Made by a program: the position numbers and the translations under genes
Part shown: positions 53,069 through 60,502 of the stretch, in pieces
Layout: every line of letters begins with the position of its first letter
Position numbering within the stretch: the stretch's first letter is position 1
Notes under the pieces: model-generated
What the model saw: only the letters and a program-made list of their open reading frames with translations
Told to the model about the DNA's origin: nothing
Database searches by the model: none
NCBI GenBank assembly: GCA_044220875.1
Contig: JBGAQH010000002.1
Span: forward strand, 863,410-927,409
Direction of reading: 5' to 3'
DNA length: 64,000 nt
DNA from: JAEUIT01 sp044220875
Lineage (GTDB): Bacteria; Planctomycetota; Phycisphaerae; Phycisphaerales; SM1A02

Positions 53069-54100
53069 GTGATCGATCTACGAAGCGATACCGTGACCCG
53101 CCCGACCGAGGCGATGCGCGCCGCCATGATGAGCGCGCCGCTCGGCGACGACGTGCTCGGCGACGAGCCGACCGTGCAGCGGCTCGAGGCCAAGGTAAGC
53201 GAACTGTTAGGACACGAGGCCGCGCTGTACGTCCCGAGCGGGACGATGTCGAACCAGCTCGCGATCCGCTCCGTCTGCGAGCCGGGCGACGAGGTCATCG
53301 CCCACCGCGACAGCCACATCATCCATTACGAGACGGGCGCCCCCGCGGCGCTCTCGGGCTGCATGATCATGCCGCTCGACGGCCAGGGCGGACTCTTCGA
53401 GCCCGCGCAGCTCGGGCCGGCCGTGCGCCATCGGGACATCCACGCCCCGCGCTCGCGGATGCTTGTCCTCGAGAACACCCACAATCGCGGCGGAGGAACG
53501 GTCTGGCCCGTGGACCAGTTTCGGGCCTGCTGCGAGGAGGGACGGCGGCTCGGCCTCCATGTCCATCTCGACGGGGCGCGGCTGATGAACGCCGCCGTTG
53601 CGTCGGGCGTGGCCGCGTCGGAGTTCGCGCGGCACGTCGACACCCTCTCGATCTGCTTCTCGAAGGGACTTGGCGCGCCCGTCGGCAGCGCCCTCGTCGG
53701 ACCGAAGGACCTCATTCACCGCGCACGCCGGTTCCGCAAGCAGTTCGGCGGCGGCATGCGCCAGTCGGGGCTGCTCGCCGCGGCGTGCATCCACGCCCTC
53801 GACCATCATGTCGCCCGGCTTGCCGACGACCACGCGAACGCGCGGCGCCTCGCCCGAGGCCTTGCCGACATCGGCGGGCTCCGGCTTCAGGTCGAGCCGG
53901 ACCGGACGCCGAGCAACATGGTCTTCTTCTTCGTGGACGCGGCCCGCGGCACGGCGCAGGCGCTCTGCGACCGTCTGCGCGGACGCGGCGTGCTGATGAT
54001 CCCGATGGATCCGCAGCGGGTCCGCGCGGTGCTCCATCTGGACGTGCATGCGGCCCAGGTCGACGAGGCGATCGCCGCCGTTCGAGCGGCCATGGCGTAG
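53069..54100 (+). CDS. ltaE: Low-specificity threonine aldolase
   Basis: This 343-residue PLP enzyme splits threonine or allo-threonine into glycine and acetaldehyde. The opening 'MIDLRSDTVTRPTEAMR' is diagnostic. 'HLDGARL' (about 166-172) holds the PLP-binding Asp, and 'FSKGLGAPVG' holds the Schiff-base Lys (about 199). Length is standard. The start is a GTG. It is followed at 38 bases by an M29 aminopeptidase gene on the same strand, which has its own start-proximal hexamer. Confidence 0.95.
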   Translation: MIDLRSDTVTRPTEAMRAAMMSAPLGDDVLGDEPTVQRLEAKVSELLGHEAALYVPSGTMSNQLAIRSVCEPGDEVIAHRDSHIIHYETGAPAALSGCMIMPLDGQGGLFEPAQLGPAVRHRDIHAPRSRMLVLENTHNRGGGTVWPVDQFRACCEEGRRLGLHVHLDGARLMNAAVASGVAASEFARHVDTLSICFSKGLGAPVGSALVGPKDLIHRARRFRKQFGGGMRQSGLLAAACIHALDHHVARLADDHANARRLARGLADIGGLRLQVEPDRTPSNMVFFFVDAARGTAQALCDRLRGRGVLMIPMDPQRVRAVLHLDVHAAQVDEAIAAVRAAMA

Positions 54101-54123
54101 GGACCTTCGCGGTCGTCGCGCTG

Positions 54124-54129
54124 TATCCT
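54124..54129 (+). promoter_or_regulatory. -10-like hexamer for the M29 aminopeptidase gene (near-leaderless)
   Basis: TATCCT ends 9 bases before the ATG at 54139, the same hexamer and distance as at the lptD-like gene. Confidence 0.4.
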
Positions 54130-54138
54130 GCCGCGACC

Positions 54139-55266
54139 ATGATCGACCCACGCGTTCGCCGTCTCGCTCAGCTTCTCGTCCGCCACTCGACCCAGCTCAA
54201 GAAGGGCGAGCATCTCCTGATCGAACTGTTTGACGCGCCGGAGGCGATCGGCCTGGCCCTGATCGAGGAGGCCCGCGCCGTCGGCGGGAATCCGCACCTG
54301 GCGATTCGCAACAACCGCCTCATGCGGGCCCTGAACGAGGACGCGAGCGAGGAGAACCTGGCCACATGGGCGGCCTATGACCTTGATCGCATGACCCGCA
54401 TGCAGGCATACGTCGCGATCCGCGGCTCGGAGAACGTCAGCGAGATGTCCGGCGTCTCCGACGACCAGATGAAGCGGATCGCCCGCCTCTACCAGAAGCC
54501 CGTGCACTTCGAGCGCCGCGTGAACCACACCAAGTGGTGCGTCCTCCGCTGGCCGACGCCGAGCATGGCCCAGCTCGCCCAGATGTCGACGAAGGCCTTC
54601 GAGGACTTCTACTTCGACGTCTGCACCCTCGACTACGCCAAGATGGACGCCGCCTGCAAGCCGCTCGCGGCCCGGATGTCGAAGACCGACAAGGTCCACA
54701 TCAAGGGGCCGAAGGACACGGACCTCACCTTCTCGATCAAGGGGATCGGCGTGGTGCCCTGCTGCGGCGACCGGAACATCCCGGACGGCGAGTGCTTCAC
54801 CGCCCCGGTCCGCGACTCGGTGAACGGCGTCGTCCACTACAACACGCCAACCATCTACAACGGCGTCACCTTCGACAACGTCCGGCTCGTCTTCAGGAAC
54901 GGCAAGATCGTCGAGGCGTCCGCCGACCAGAACAGCGCGACGCTCAACGCGATCTTCGACACCGACGCCGGGGCCCGCTACGTCGGCGAGTTCGCGATCG
55001 GCTTCAATCCCTTCATCAAGACCGCGATGAAGGACATCCTCTTCGACGAGAAGATCGCAGGCAGCTTCCACTTCACGCCCGGCCGGTGCTACGCCGAGAC
55101 CGACAACGGCAACGTGAGCGAGATCCACTGGGATCTCGTCTGCTCGCAGCGGCCCGAGCACGGCGGCGGCGAGATCCGATTCGACGGCGAACTCATCCGC
55201 AAGGACGGACTCTTCGTGCCGGCCGACCTGCACGGCCTGAACCCCGACCGCCTCGGCGCGCGGTAG
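54139..55266 (+). CDS. M29-family aminopeptidase (thermophilic metalloprotease family)
   Basis: The start chosen is the ATG at 54139, giving 375 residues. The frame is open far upstream only because it runs in another phase under the threonine aldolase and preceding genes. Family features are the opening 'RVRRLAQLLVRHSTQLKKGE', 'TDLTFSIKG', 'NIPDGECFTAPVRDSVNGVV' and 'EFAIGFNPFIK'. The Glu/His/Asp ligands of the two-metal site are expected in these regions. It removes N-terminal residues from peptides in the cytoplasm. Confidence 0.93.
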   Translation: MIDPRVRRLAQLLVRHSTQLKKGEHLLIELFDAPEAIGLALIEEARAVGGNPHLAIRNNRLMRALNEDASEENLATWAAYDLDRMTRMQAYVAIRGSENVSEMSGVSDDQMKRIARLYQKPVHFERRVNHTKWCVLRWPTPSMAQLAQMSTKAFEDFYFDVCTLDYAKMDAACKPLAARMSKTDKVHIKGPKDTDLTFSIKGIGVVPCCGDRNIPDGECFTAPVRDSVNGVVHYNTPTIYNGVTFDNVRLVFRNGKIVEASADQNSATLNAIFDTDAGARYVGEFAIGFNPFIKTAMKDILFDEKIAGSFHFTPGRCYAETDNGNVSEIHWDLVCSQRPEHGGGEIRFDGELIRKDGLFVPADLHGLNPDRLGAR

Positions 55267-55333
55267 TGGACTCGGGACATCGGTCGGGCCTCACCGCTCG
55301 CGGCGGCCCCGTGGTCAACGAACCGGGCTTCGC

Positions 55334-55603
55334 TCAGTTCTTGTTGATGTCCTCGATCTGCTTCTCGAGTTCCTTGTTGTGCTCGTTCACCTTGTCCTGG
55401 AGCTTGTGACCGCTCTCCAGTGCCTTCCCGGGCGCCGAACCGGCTCCCTCGACCACCGTGTGTGAGGGTTCCGGGGGCGGTGCCGAGGGCTGGCCGACGT
55501 GTTCCTCGCAGCCGGCGAGGGCCGCGATCCCGAGGCCGGCCACAAGTGCGGTGACGGAAACCGGCGAGATGCGACGGGCGAGCAGGTCAATTCGACGAGC
55601 CAT
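55334..55603 (-). CDS. Small lipoprotein
   Basis: This 89-residue protein has a basic start, a hydrophobic segment and the lipobox 'LAGC' at about residues 29-32, so it should be lipid-anchored. The mature part has a Pro-rich linker and a short charged helix ('HKLQDKVNEHNKELEKQIED') that could form a coiled coil. A good Shine-Dalgarno (AAGGAG) lies 8 bases before the ATG, and TATAGG (55630-55635, minus strand) is a candidate -10. Function unknown. Confidence 0.8.
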   Translation of the reverse strand: MARRIDLLARRISPVSVTALVAGLGIAALAGCEEHVGQPSAPPPEPSHTVVEGAGSAPGKALESGHKLQDKVNEHNKELEKQIEDINKN

Positions 55604-55709
55604 GGGGTAACTCCTTGGTCGGCTCGCATCCTATACGCCAAGCGGGGCTACCATCCGCGTTTCGCCCGCCCTACCACCCCCCCGCGGGCCAGACTTGGAG
55701 AATGCATCA

Positions 55710-56690
55710 ATGATCGACCGACAGCTCTTCGCGCGTGGCCTTCGACTGACCGCCGCGTGCGCCGCCCTCGTGCTGGCACCGACGGTGCTCGCCCAGACCC
55801 CTGACTACACCACCATCCCGCCGGAGCCGGCCGAGGTCGAGCAGAAGCTCACCGCCGCGCACGTGACGCTCGCCCAGGCGATCGCCGCCGCCGAGAAGGC
55901 ATCCAACGGCCACGCGGTCGAGGCGAAGGCCATGACCGCGGGCGAGAAGGTCAGCTACGAGATCTACATCGAGTCGCAGGGAATGCTGAAGCGAGCGATC
56001 GTGGACGGCACCTCCGGCGAGGTGAAGACCGTGACGCTCACCACCGCCAGCGCCATCGAGAAGGCCAGCGCCGCCGTGAAGGGCGCCGTCCGCAGCGTCG
56101 TGTTCGATCTCAAGGCTGAACCGCCGGTGGCAACCGTCATGATCTACAACGAAGGCAAGGCACATAAGGTCGTTCTGAACGCCGAGACCGGCGCTGTCGT
56201 CTCCAACGAGGCGACGGGCCGCTTCCCGGGCGAGCCCTCCGCGTCGCCGACGAAGGAAATGCCGAGCGGACTTCAGTACATCGATCTCAAGGAAGGCACC
56301 GGCGCCACGCCGCAGGGTCCCTCGAGCAAGGTCAAGGTGCACTACACCGGCTACCTCGTGGACGGCACCAAGTTCGACTCGAGCGTCGATCGCGGCCAGC
56401 CCGCCGAATTCTTCCTGCAGGGCGTGATCCCCGGCTGGACCGAGGGCGTCGGCTCGATGAAGGTCGGGGGCAAGCGCAAGCTGATCATCCCGTACGCCCT
56501 TGCCTACGGCGAGCGCGGTCGGGCCCCGGTCATTCCGCCGAAGGCCACGCTGATCTTCGACGTCGAGCTGCTTGATGCGGATTTCGCCCCGCCGATGCAG
56601 CCGCCGGCTCCCGCCGGAACCCCGCGTGCGCCAGGCTCCTCGGGAACCGTTCCGCCGAAGCCGGCTGAAGGCACGAAGCCGCAGGGCTGA
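55710..56690 (+). CDS. Exported FKBP-type peptidyl-prolyl isomerase with N-terminal PepSY-like region
   Basis: The start chosen is the ATG at 55710, which follows a GGAG 9 bases upstream; a TTG 15 bases earlier is less likely. The 326-residue product has a signal peptide (about 1-28) and two short PepSY-like segments (about 45-165: 'VTLAQAIAAAEKASNG', 'YEIYIESQG', 'VVLNAETGAVV'). A complete FKBP domain follows ('VKVHYTGYLVDGTKFDSS', 'IPGWTEGV', 'IPYALAYGERG'), then a Pro-rich tail. It would assist folding in the periplasm. It is followed by a clear terminator. Confidence 0.9.
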   Translation: MIDRQLFARGLRLTAACAALVLAPTVLAQTPDYTTIPPEPAEVEQKLTAAHVTLAQAIAAAEKASNGHAVEAKAMTAGEKVSYEIYIESQGMLKRAIVDGTSGEVKTVTLTTASAIEKASAAVKGAVRSVVFDLKAEPPVATVMIYNEGKAHKVVLNAETGAVVSNEATGRFPGEPSASPTKEMPSGLQYIDLKEGTGATPQGPSSKVKVHYTGYLVDGTKFDSSVDRGQPAEFFLQGVIPGWTEGVGSMKVGGKRKLIIPYALAYGERGRAPVIPPKATLIFDVELLDADFAPPMQPPAPAGTPRAPGSSGTVPPKPAEGTKPQG

Positions 56691-56711
56691 GCGAGAACCG
56701 TTCGTTCGATC

Positions 56712-56743
56712 AAAAGGCCGCGCCACAGGGCGCGGCCTTTTTC
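56712..56743 (+). terminator. Rho-independent terminator after the FKBP gene
   Basis: GGCCGCGCC and GGCGCGGCC form a 9-bp stem around an ACA loop, with AAAA before and TTTTTC after. It lies 22 bases past the stop codon. Confidence 0.9.
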
Positions 56744-56910
56744 GTGCGCGATGGAAACGTCGAATTCGCAATGCGGTCCACTATCAACGACGACTCGTCG
56801 GCGGAGCCGCAAGCTTCACCTGCCCGTTTCTGCTTGTTTTCTTTGCAAAACGATGCGCCCACGTATTCGGTTTCTCCGCGGGCAGACTTGCCCAGGCAAG
56901 GAGGACTTTT

Positions 56911-57678
56911 ATGTCCACACGAACATCGGCCAGACAGAGGACGCTCTCCTTCATGGGGGCGGCCGTGGTGTTGGGTTCGCTTGCCATCATCACGGCATCA
57001 TCGATGGGGTACGACCGCTACAACAGCGGGTGCCAGACCTGCCACGGAGGATTCCTCACGAACGTGTCCCCGCAGGGCACGATCTTCCCCGAGGCGAACA
57101 AGCACCAGATGCACCGTAGCAGCAACTACATGGGCACCAAGTGCGCGCTCTGCCACATGTCGGGCACCTACACGAACCCCTACATCGGCCAGTCGGCCGG
57201 CACAGCCAACAATCCGGGAGTTGGCTGCACCGGTTGCCATGGTCACGATTACGGCGGCTCGATCGGCAACAACGGAGCGGGCCTCCGCAAGCACCACCTC
57301 ACCAACGGCGTCACGGTGTGCCTGACCTGCCACAGCAACGATCCGATTCCGCTGGGTGAGGGCGTGAAGCCGACCTACTACGGCACCGTCGACACCAAGT
57401 GCGCCGATCCCTGCAACTCCGGTCCGCTCTTCAAGGAGAACTGGAGCGTCGGGGACACGACGGGGCTCGACAACGACGGCGACAACCTCTACGACCAGGC
57501 CGATCCGGACTGCGGCCCGCAGTGTCCGGCCGCCGACCTCAACGGGGATTGCCTCGTGAACGCGGCGGACCTTGCGGTTCTGCTCGGTGCGTGGGGCGGC
57601 ACCGGCGCCGCTGACCTTGACGGCAGCGGAGCGGTCGGCGCTTCCGACCTTGCGATTCTTCTCGGCGCCTGGAGCTGA
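56911..57678 (+). CDS. Exported tetraheme c-type cytochrome with dockerin-like C-terminus
   Basis: The start chosen is the ATG at 56911, 7 bases after a strong AAGGAGG. The 255-residue product has a signal-like hydrophobic segment (about 13-31) and four CxxCH heme-binding motifs: CQTCH (41-45), CALCH (78-82), CTGCH (106-110) and CLTCH (137-141). After a Ca-binding-like 'DNDGDNLYDQADPD' come two dockerin-like repeats (about 207-255). The product should be an extracytoplasmic electron carrier attached to a surface structure. No oxidase or reductase partner is adjacent. The combination of multiheme cytochrome and dockerin-like tail is unusual. Confidence 0.9.
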   Translation: MSTRTSARQRTLSFMGAAVVLGSLAIITASSMGYDRYNSGCQTCHGGFLTNVSPQGTIFPEANKHQMHRSSNYMGTKCALCHMSGTYTNPYIGQSAGTANNPGVGCTGCHGHDYGGSIGNNGAGLRKHHLTNGVTVCLTCHSNDPIPLGEGVKPTYYGTVDTKCADPCNSGPLFKENWSVGDTTGLDNDGDNLYDQADPDCGPQCPAADLNGDCLVNAADLAVLLGAWGGTGAADLDGSGAVGASDLAILLGAWS

Positions 57679-57697
57679 TCCAGTCACGCAGTGAAAA

Positions 57698-57731
57698 ACA
57701 GGCGGGATCCGTCCACTCGGATCCCGCCTGT
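57698..57731. terminator. Bidirectional terminator between the cytochrome and rpiB genes
   Basis: A 13-bp perfect stem (57698-57710 with 57719-57731) has an 8-base loop. On the minus strand it is followed by TTTTTC, so it fits best as the rpiB terminator. It also lies 20 bases after the cytochrome stop codon. Confidence 0.88.
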
Positions 57732-57753
57732 TGTCGTTTCTCGCCAGCGCCGC

Positions 57754-58221
57754 TCAATGGCGCGTCAGCATCTCCGCTCCGCGGAGCTCGATCGCCTCGA
57801 CCTTCGCCAGCCGCTTCGCGTGGCGTTCCTCGCCGGTGAAGTTCGCGGCGAGGTACGCCCGCACCATCTCCTCGGCCACGGCCTGGCCGATGATCCGTCC
57901 CCCGAGCACGAGCACGTTCATCGCGTCGTGCTCGACGCCCTGGTGGGCGCTGTAGTGGTCGGAGCAGTTGCCGGCGCGGACACCTGGAATCTTGTTCGCG
58001 GCGATGCTCGCGCCGATGCCTGAGCCGCAGAAGACGATGCCGCGCGCGACTTCGCCGCGGGCGACGGCAAGGCCGACCTTCTCGGCGTAGTCCGGATAGT
58101 CCACGGGATCGGTCGAGAAGGTTCCGAAGTCGACGACCTCATGTCCGAGCGACTTCACGAGCGGCACGATCTGCTGCTTGAGGACGAAGCCTGCGTGGTC
58201 CGAACCGATGGCGACTCTCAT
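57754..58221 (-). CDS. rpiB: Ribose-5-phosphate isomerase B
   Basis: The start chosen is the ATG at 58221, overlapping the transketolase stop (ATGA), giving 155 residues. Motifs: 'GSDHAGFVLK' at the N-terminus, 'FCGSGIGASIAANKIPG' with the active Cys, and 'NVLVLGGRIIG'. It interconverts ribose-5-phosphate and ribulose-5-phosphate. Coupling to transketolase places both steps of the non-oxidative pentose phosphate pathway in one operon. Confidence 0.95.
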   Translation of the reverse strand: MRVAIGSDHAGFVLKQQIVPLVKSLGHEVVDFGTFSTDPVDYPDYAEKVGLAVARGEVARGIVFCGSGIGASIAANKIPGVRAGNCSDHYSAHQGVEHDAMNVLVLGGRIIGQAVAEEMVRAYLAANFTGEERHAKRLAKVEAIELRGAEMLTRH

Positions 58222-60362
58222 GCCTTCGCTCCCGCGAGCTGTTGCCGGACGGCCGCCATGACCGCATCGATCGTGAAACCGAAGTGCGGAAGGAGGTCCT
58301 TCAGCGGAGCCGACGCGCCGAACGTCGTCATGCCGACGATCGCCCCGTCGAGACCGACGAATCGCTCCCATCCGAGGGTTGCGCCCATCTCGACGGCGAC
58401 TCGGGCGCGAACGCCCGGGAGAAGGACGCTGTCGCGATAGGCCTGATCCTGCTTCCAGAAGAGGCTCCAGCAGGGCATGGACACCACGCGGGAACGGATG
58501 CCCTCGGACTTGAGCCGCTCGTGGGCCTCAAGGCAGAGCGACACTTCGCTGCCCGTGCCGACCAGGATCACCTGCGGGTCACCGGAGCACGCGAGTACGT
58601 AGGCGCCCTTGGCCGCGCCGGCCGCATCGCCGAACGAGGAGCGATCAACCACGGGCAGGTTCTGTCGCGTGAGGATCATCGCGCTCGGTTCGTGGGTGAG
58701 TCGCATCGCGGCGCGATAGCACTCGGTCGCCTCGTTCGCGTCCATCGGGCGGAAGAGGTTCATCTGCGGCATCGCCCGCAGCGACATGAGGTGCTCGACG
58801 GGCTGGTGCGTCGGCCCGTCCTCGCCCACGCCGATCGAGTCGTGGGTGAAGATGTGCATCACGGGCATGCCCATGAGCGCGCTCAGCCGAAGCGCCCCGC
58901 GGCAGTAGTCGCTGAAGATGAGGAAGCCGGCGGTGAAAGGTCGGAGACCGCAGAGCGCCAAGCCGTTCGCGGCGGCGCACATCGCGTGCTCCCGAATGCC
59001 CCAATGGACGTTTCGTCCGCCGGGCGTCGCCCTGCTCATGCTCGTCTCGCCGTCGAGCAGCGTCTTCGTCGACGGTGCCAGGTCGGCGCTTCCGCCCATG
59101 AGCCACGGGACTCGCTTGGCGATGGCGTTGAGGATCTTCCCTCCGGCGACGCGCGTCGCAACGCCCTTGGGGTCGGGCTTCCACGTCGGGAGTTCGCTGT
59201 CCCAGCCCTCCGGGAGCGTGCCGTCGATGATCGACTGCAGTTCCGCGGCCAGCTGCGGGTAGGCGACCCGATAGCGGGCGAAAAGGTCGCGCCACGCAGC
59301 GCTCTGCGTCGCACCGCGGGCTCCGAGCCGCTCGGCGAATCGGTCGCGGACGCCGTCGGGCACGTGGAACTTGGCGTCCTCGGGCCAGCCGTAAAAGCGC
59401 TTCGTCGCCCGGATCTCCTCGTCACCTAACGGTTCGCCATGCGCGGAGGCCGTGTCCTGCTTCTTCGGCGAGCCCCAGCCGATGTGGCTGTCGACGATGA
59501 TCAGCGTCGGCCGCGCATCGGGCCCCTGCTCGGACTGGGACGCCCGGTAGGCCTTGGCGACGAGACCGAGATCGTTGGCGTCGCTCACGCGGAGGACGTT
59601 CCAGCCGTAGCCGAAGAACCTGGTCGCGACGTCCTCGCTGAAGGCGAGATCCGTCTTCCCCTCGATCGTGATGCGGTTGTTGTCGTAGATCCAGCAGAGA
59701 TTCGAGAGGCGAAGGTGGCCCGCGATCGAGGCCGCCTCGTTCGAGATGCCCTCCATCAGGCACCCGTCGCCGCAGATCGTCCACGTCCGCCACGAGAAGA
59801 GCTCGTAGCCGGGGCGATTGAAGCGCGCCGCCATCCAGCGCGAGGCCATGGCCATCCCGACGCTGTTGGCGAGCCCCTGGCCGAGCGGGCCGGTGGTTGT
59901 CTCGACGCCCGTGGTGAGATGCGATTCCGGGTGGCCGGGACATCTGCTGTTCAGTTGGCGAAACGCCCGGATGTCGTCGAGGGTGACGCTGAGTCGGCCA
60001 GTGGGCGCCCCGTGATGGTCGCACTCCGCCACGCCACTCAGGTGGAGGAGGGCATACAGGAGCATCGACGCATGCCCGTTCGAGAGCACGAATCGGTCGC
60101 GGTCCGGCCACTTCGGGTCGCTCGGATCGAATCGGAGCGCATCCTGCCAGAGGGTGTAGGCGACGGGGGCCAACGCCATCGGCGTACCGGGGTGACCGGA
60201 GTCTGCAGCCTGAATCGCGTCCATCGCGAGCGTGCGAATCGTGTTGATCGCAAGCTGGTCAATGGCGGGAACGTCGTTGGGGGTGCCGGATCGAATACCG
60301 CTCGAGGGGAGCGATGAGGAAGTGGCGGCAACGGTCGAGGGGGAGTTTGTGGCGACGGACAC
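58218..60362 (-). CDS. tkt: Transketolase
   Basis: The start chosen is the GTG at 60362, with GGAG 7 bases upstream, giving 714 residues; the frame is open further upstream without support. Core motifs: 'ADSGHPGTPMALAP', 'FVLSNGHASMLLYALL', the thiamine-diphosphate motif 'GDGCLMEG' through 'YDNNRITIEGKT', 'GGSADLAPS', 'HWGIREHAM' and 'THDSIGVGEDGPTHQP'. The N-terminal 30 residues are Ser/Thr-rich and extra. It transfers two-carbon units in the pentose phosphate pathway and is followed by rpiB. Confidence 0.95.
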   Translation of the reverse strand: MSVATNSPSTVAATSSSLPSSGIRSGTPNDVPAIDQLAINTIRTLAMDAIQAADSGHPGTPMALAPVAYTLWQDALRFDPSDPKWPDRDRFVLSNGHASMLLYALLHLSGVAECDHHGAPTGRLSVTLDDIRAFRQLNSRCPGHPESHLTTGVETTTGPLGQGLANSVGMAMASRWMAARFNRPGYELFSWRTWTICGDGCLMEGISNEAASIAGHLRLSNLCWIYDNNRITIEGKTDLAFSEDVATRFFGYGWNVLRVSDANDLGLVAKAYRASQSEQGPDARPTLIIVDSHIGWGSPKKQDTASAHGEPLGDEEIRATKRFYGWPEDAKFHVPDGVRDRFAERLGARGATQSAAWRDLFARYRVAYPQLAAELQSIIDGTLPEGWDSELPTWKPDPKGVATRVAGGKILNAIAKRVPWLMGGSADLAPSTKTLLDGETSMSRATPGGRNVHWGIREHAMCAAANGLALCGLRPFTAGFLIFSDYCRGALRLSALMGMPVMHIFTHDSIGVGEDGPTHQPVEHLMSLRAMPQMNLFRPMDANEATECYRAAMRLTHEPSAMILTRQNLPVVDRSSFGDAAGAAKGAYVLACSGDPQVILVGTGSEVSLCLEAHERLKSEGIRSRVVSMPCWSLFWKQDQAYRDSVLLPGVRARVAVEMGATLGWERFVGLDGAIVGMTTFGASAPLKDLLPHFGFTIDAVMAAVRQQLAGAKA

Positions 60363-60502
60363 GCGGCATCTCCGCTGGGAGGGAAAAGGGCATGATAACG
60401 GTGACCGCGCCCATGCCGGACAATCGCCGAGGCGGCGCGCACCAGTCGCTCTCGGCATTCCCGGCGCCGCGATCCAACGGATCTCGGCTCTTGGTCCGCT
60501 CC

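Noticed and set aside
52378..54138. Long plus-strand frame leading into the aminopeptidase gene
   Set aside because: It is an out-of-phase frame beneath the unknown membrane protein and threonine aldolase; the M29 family sequence starts at 54139.
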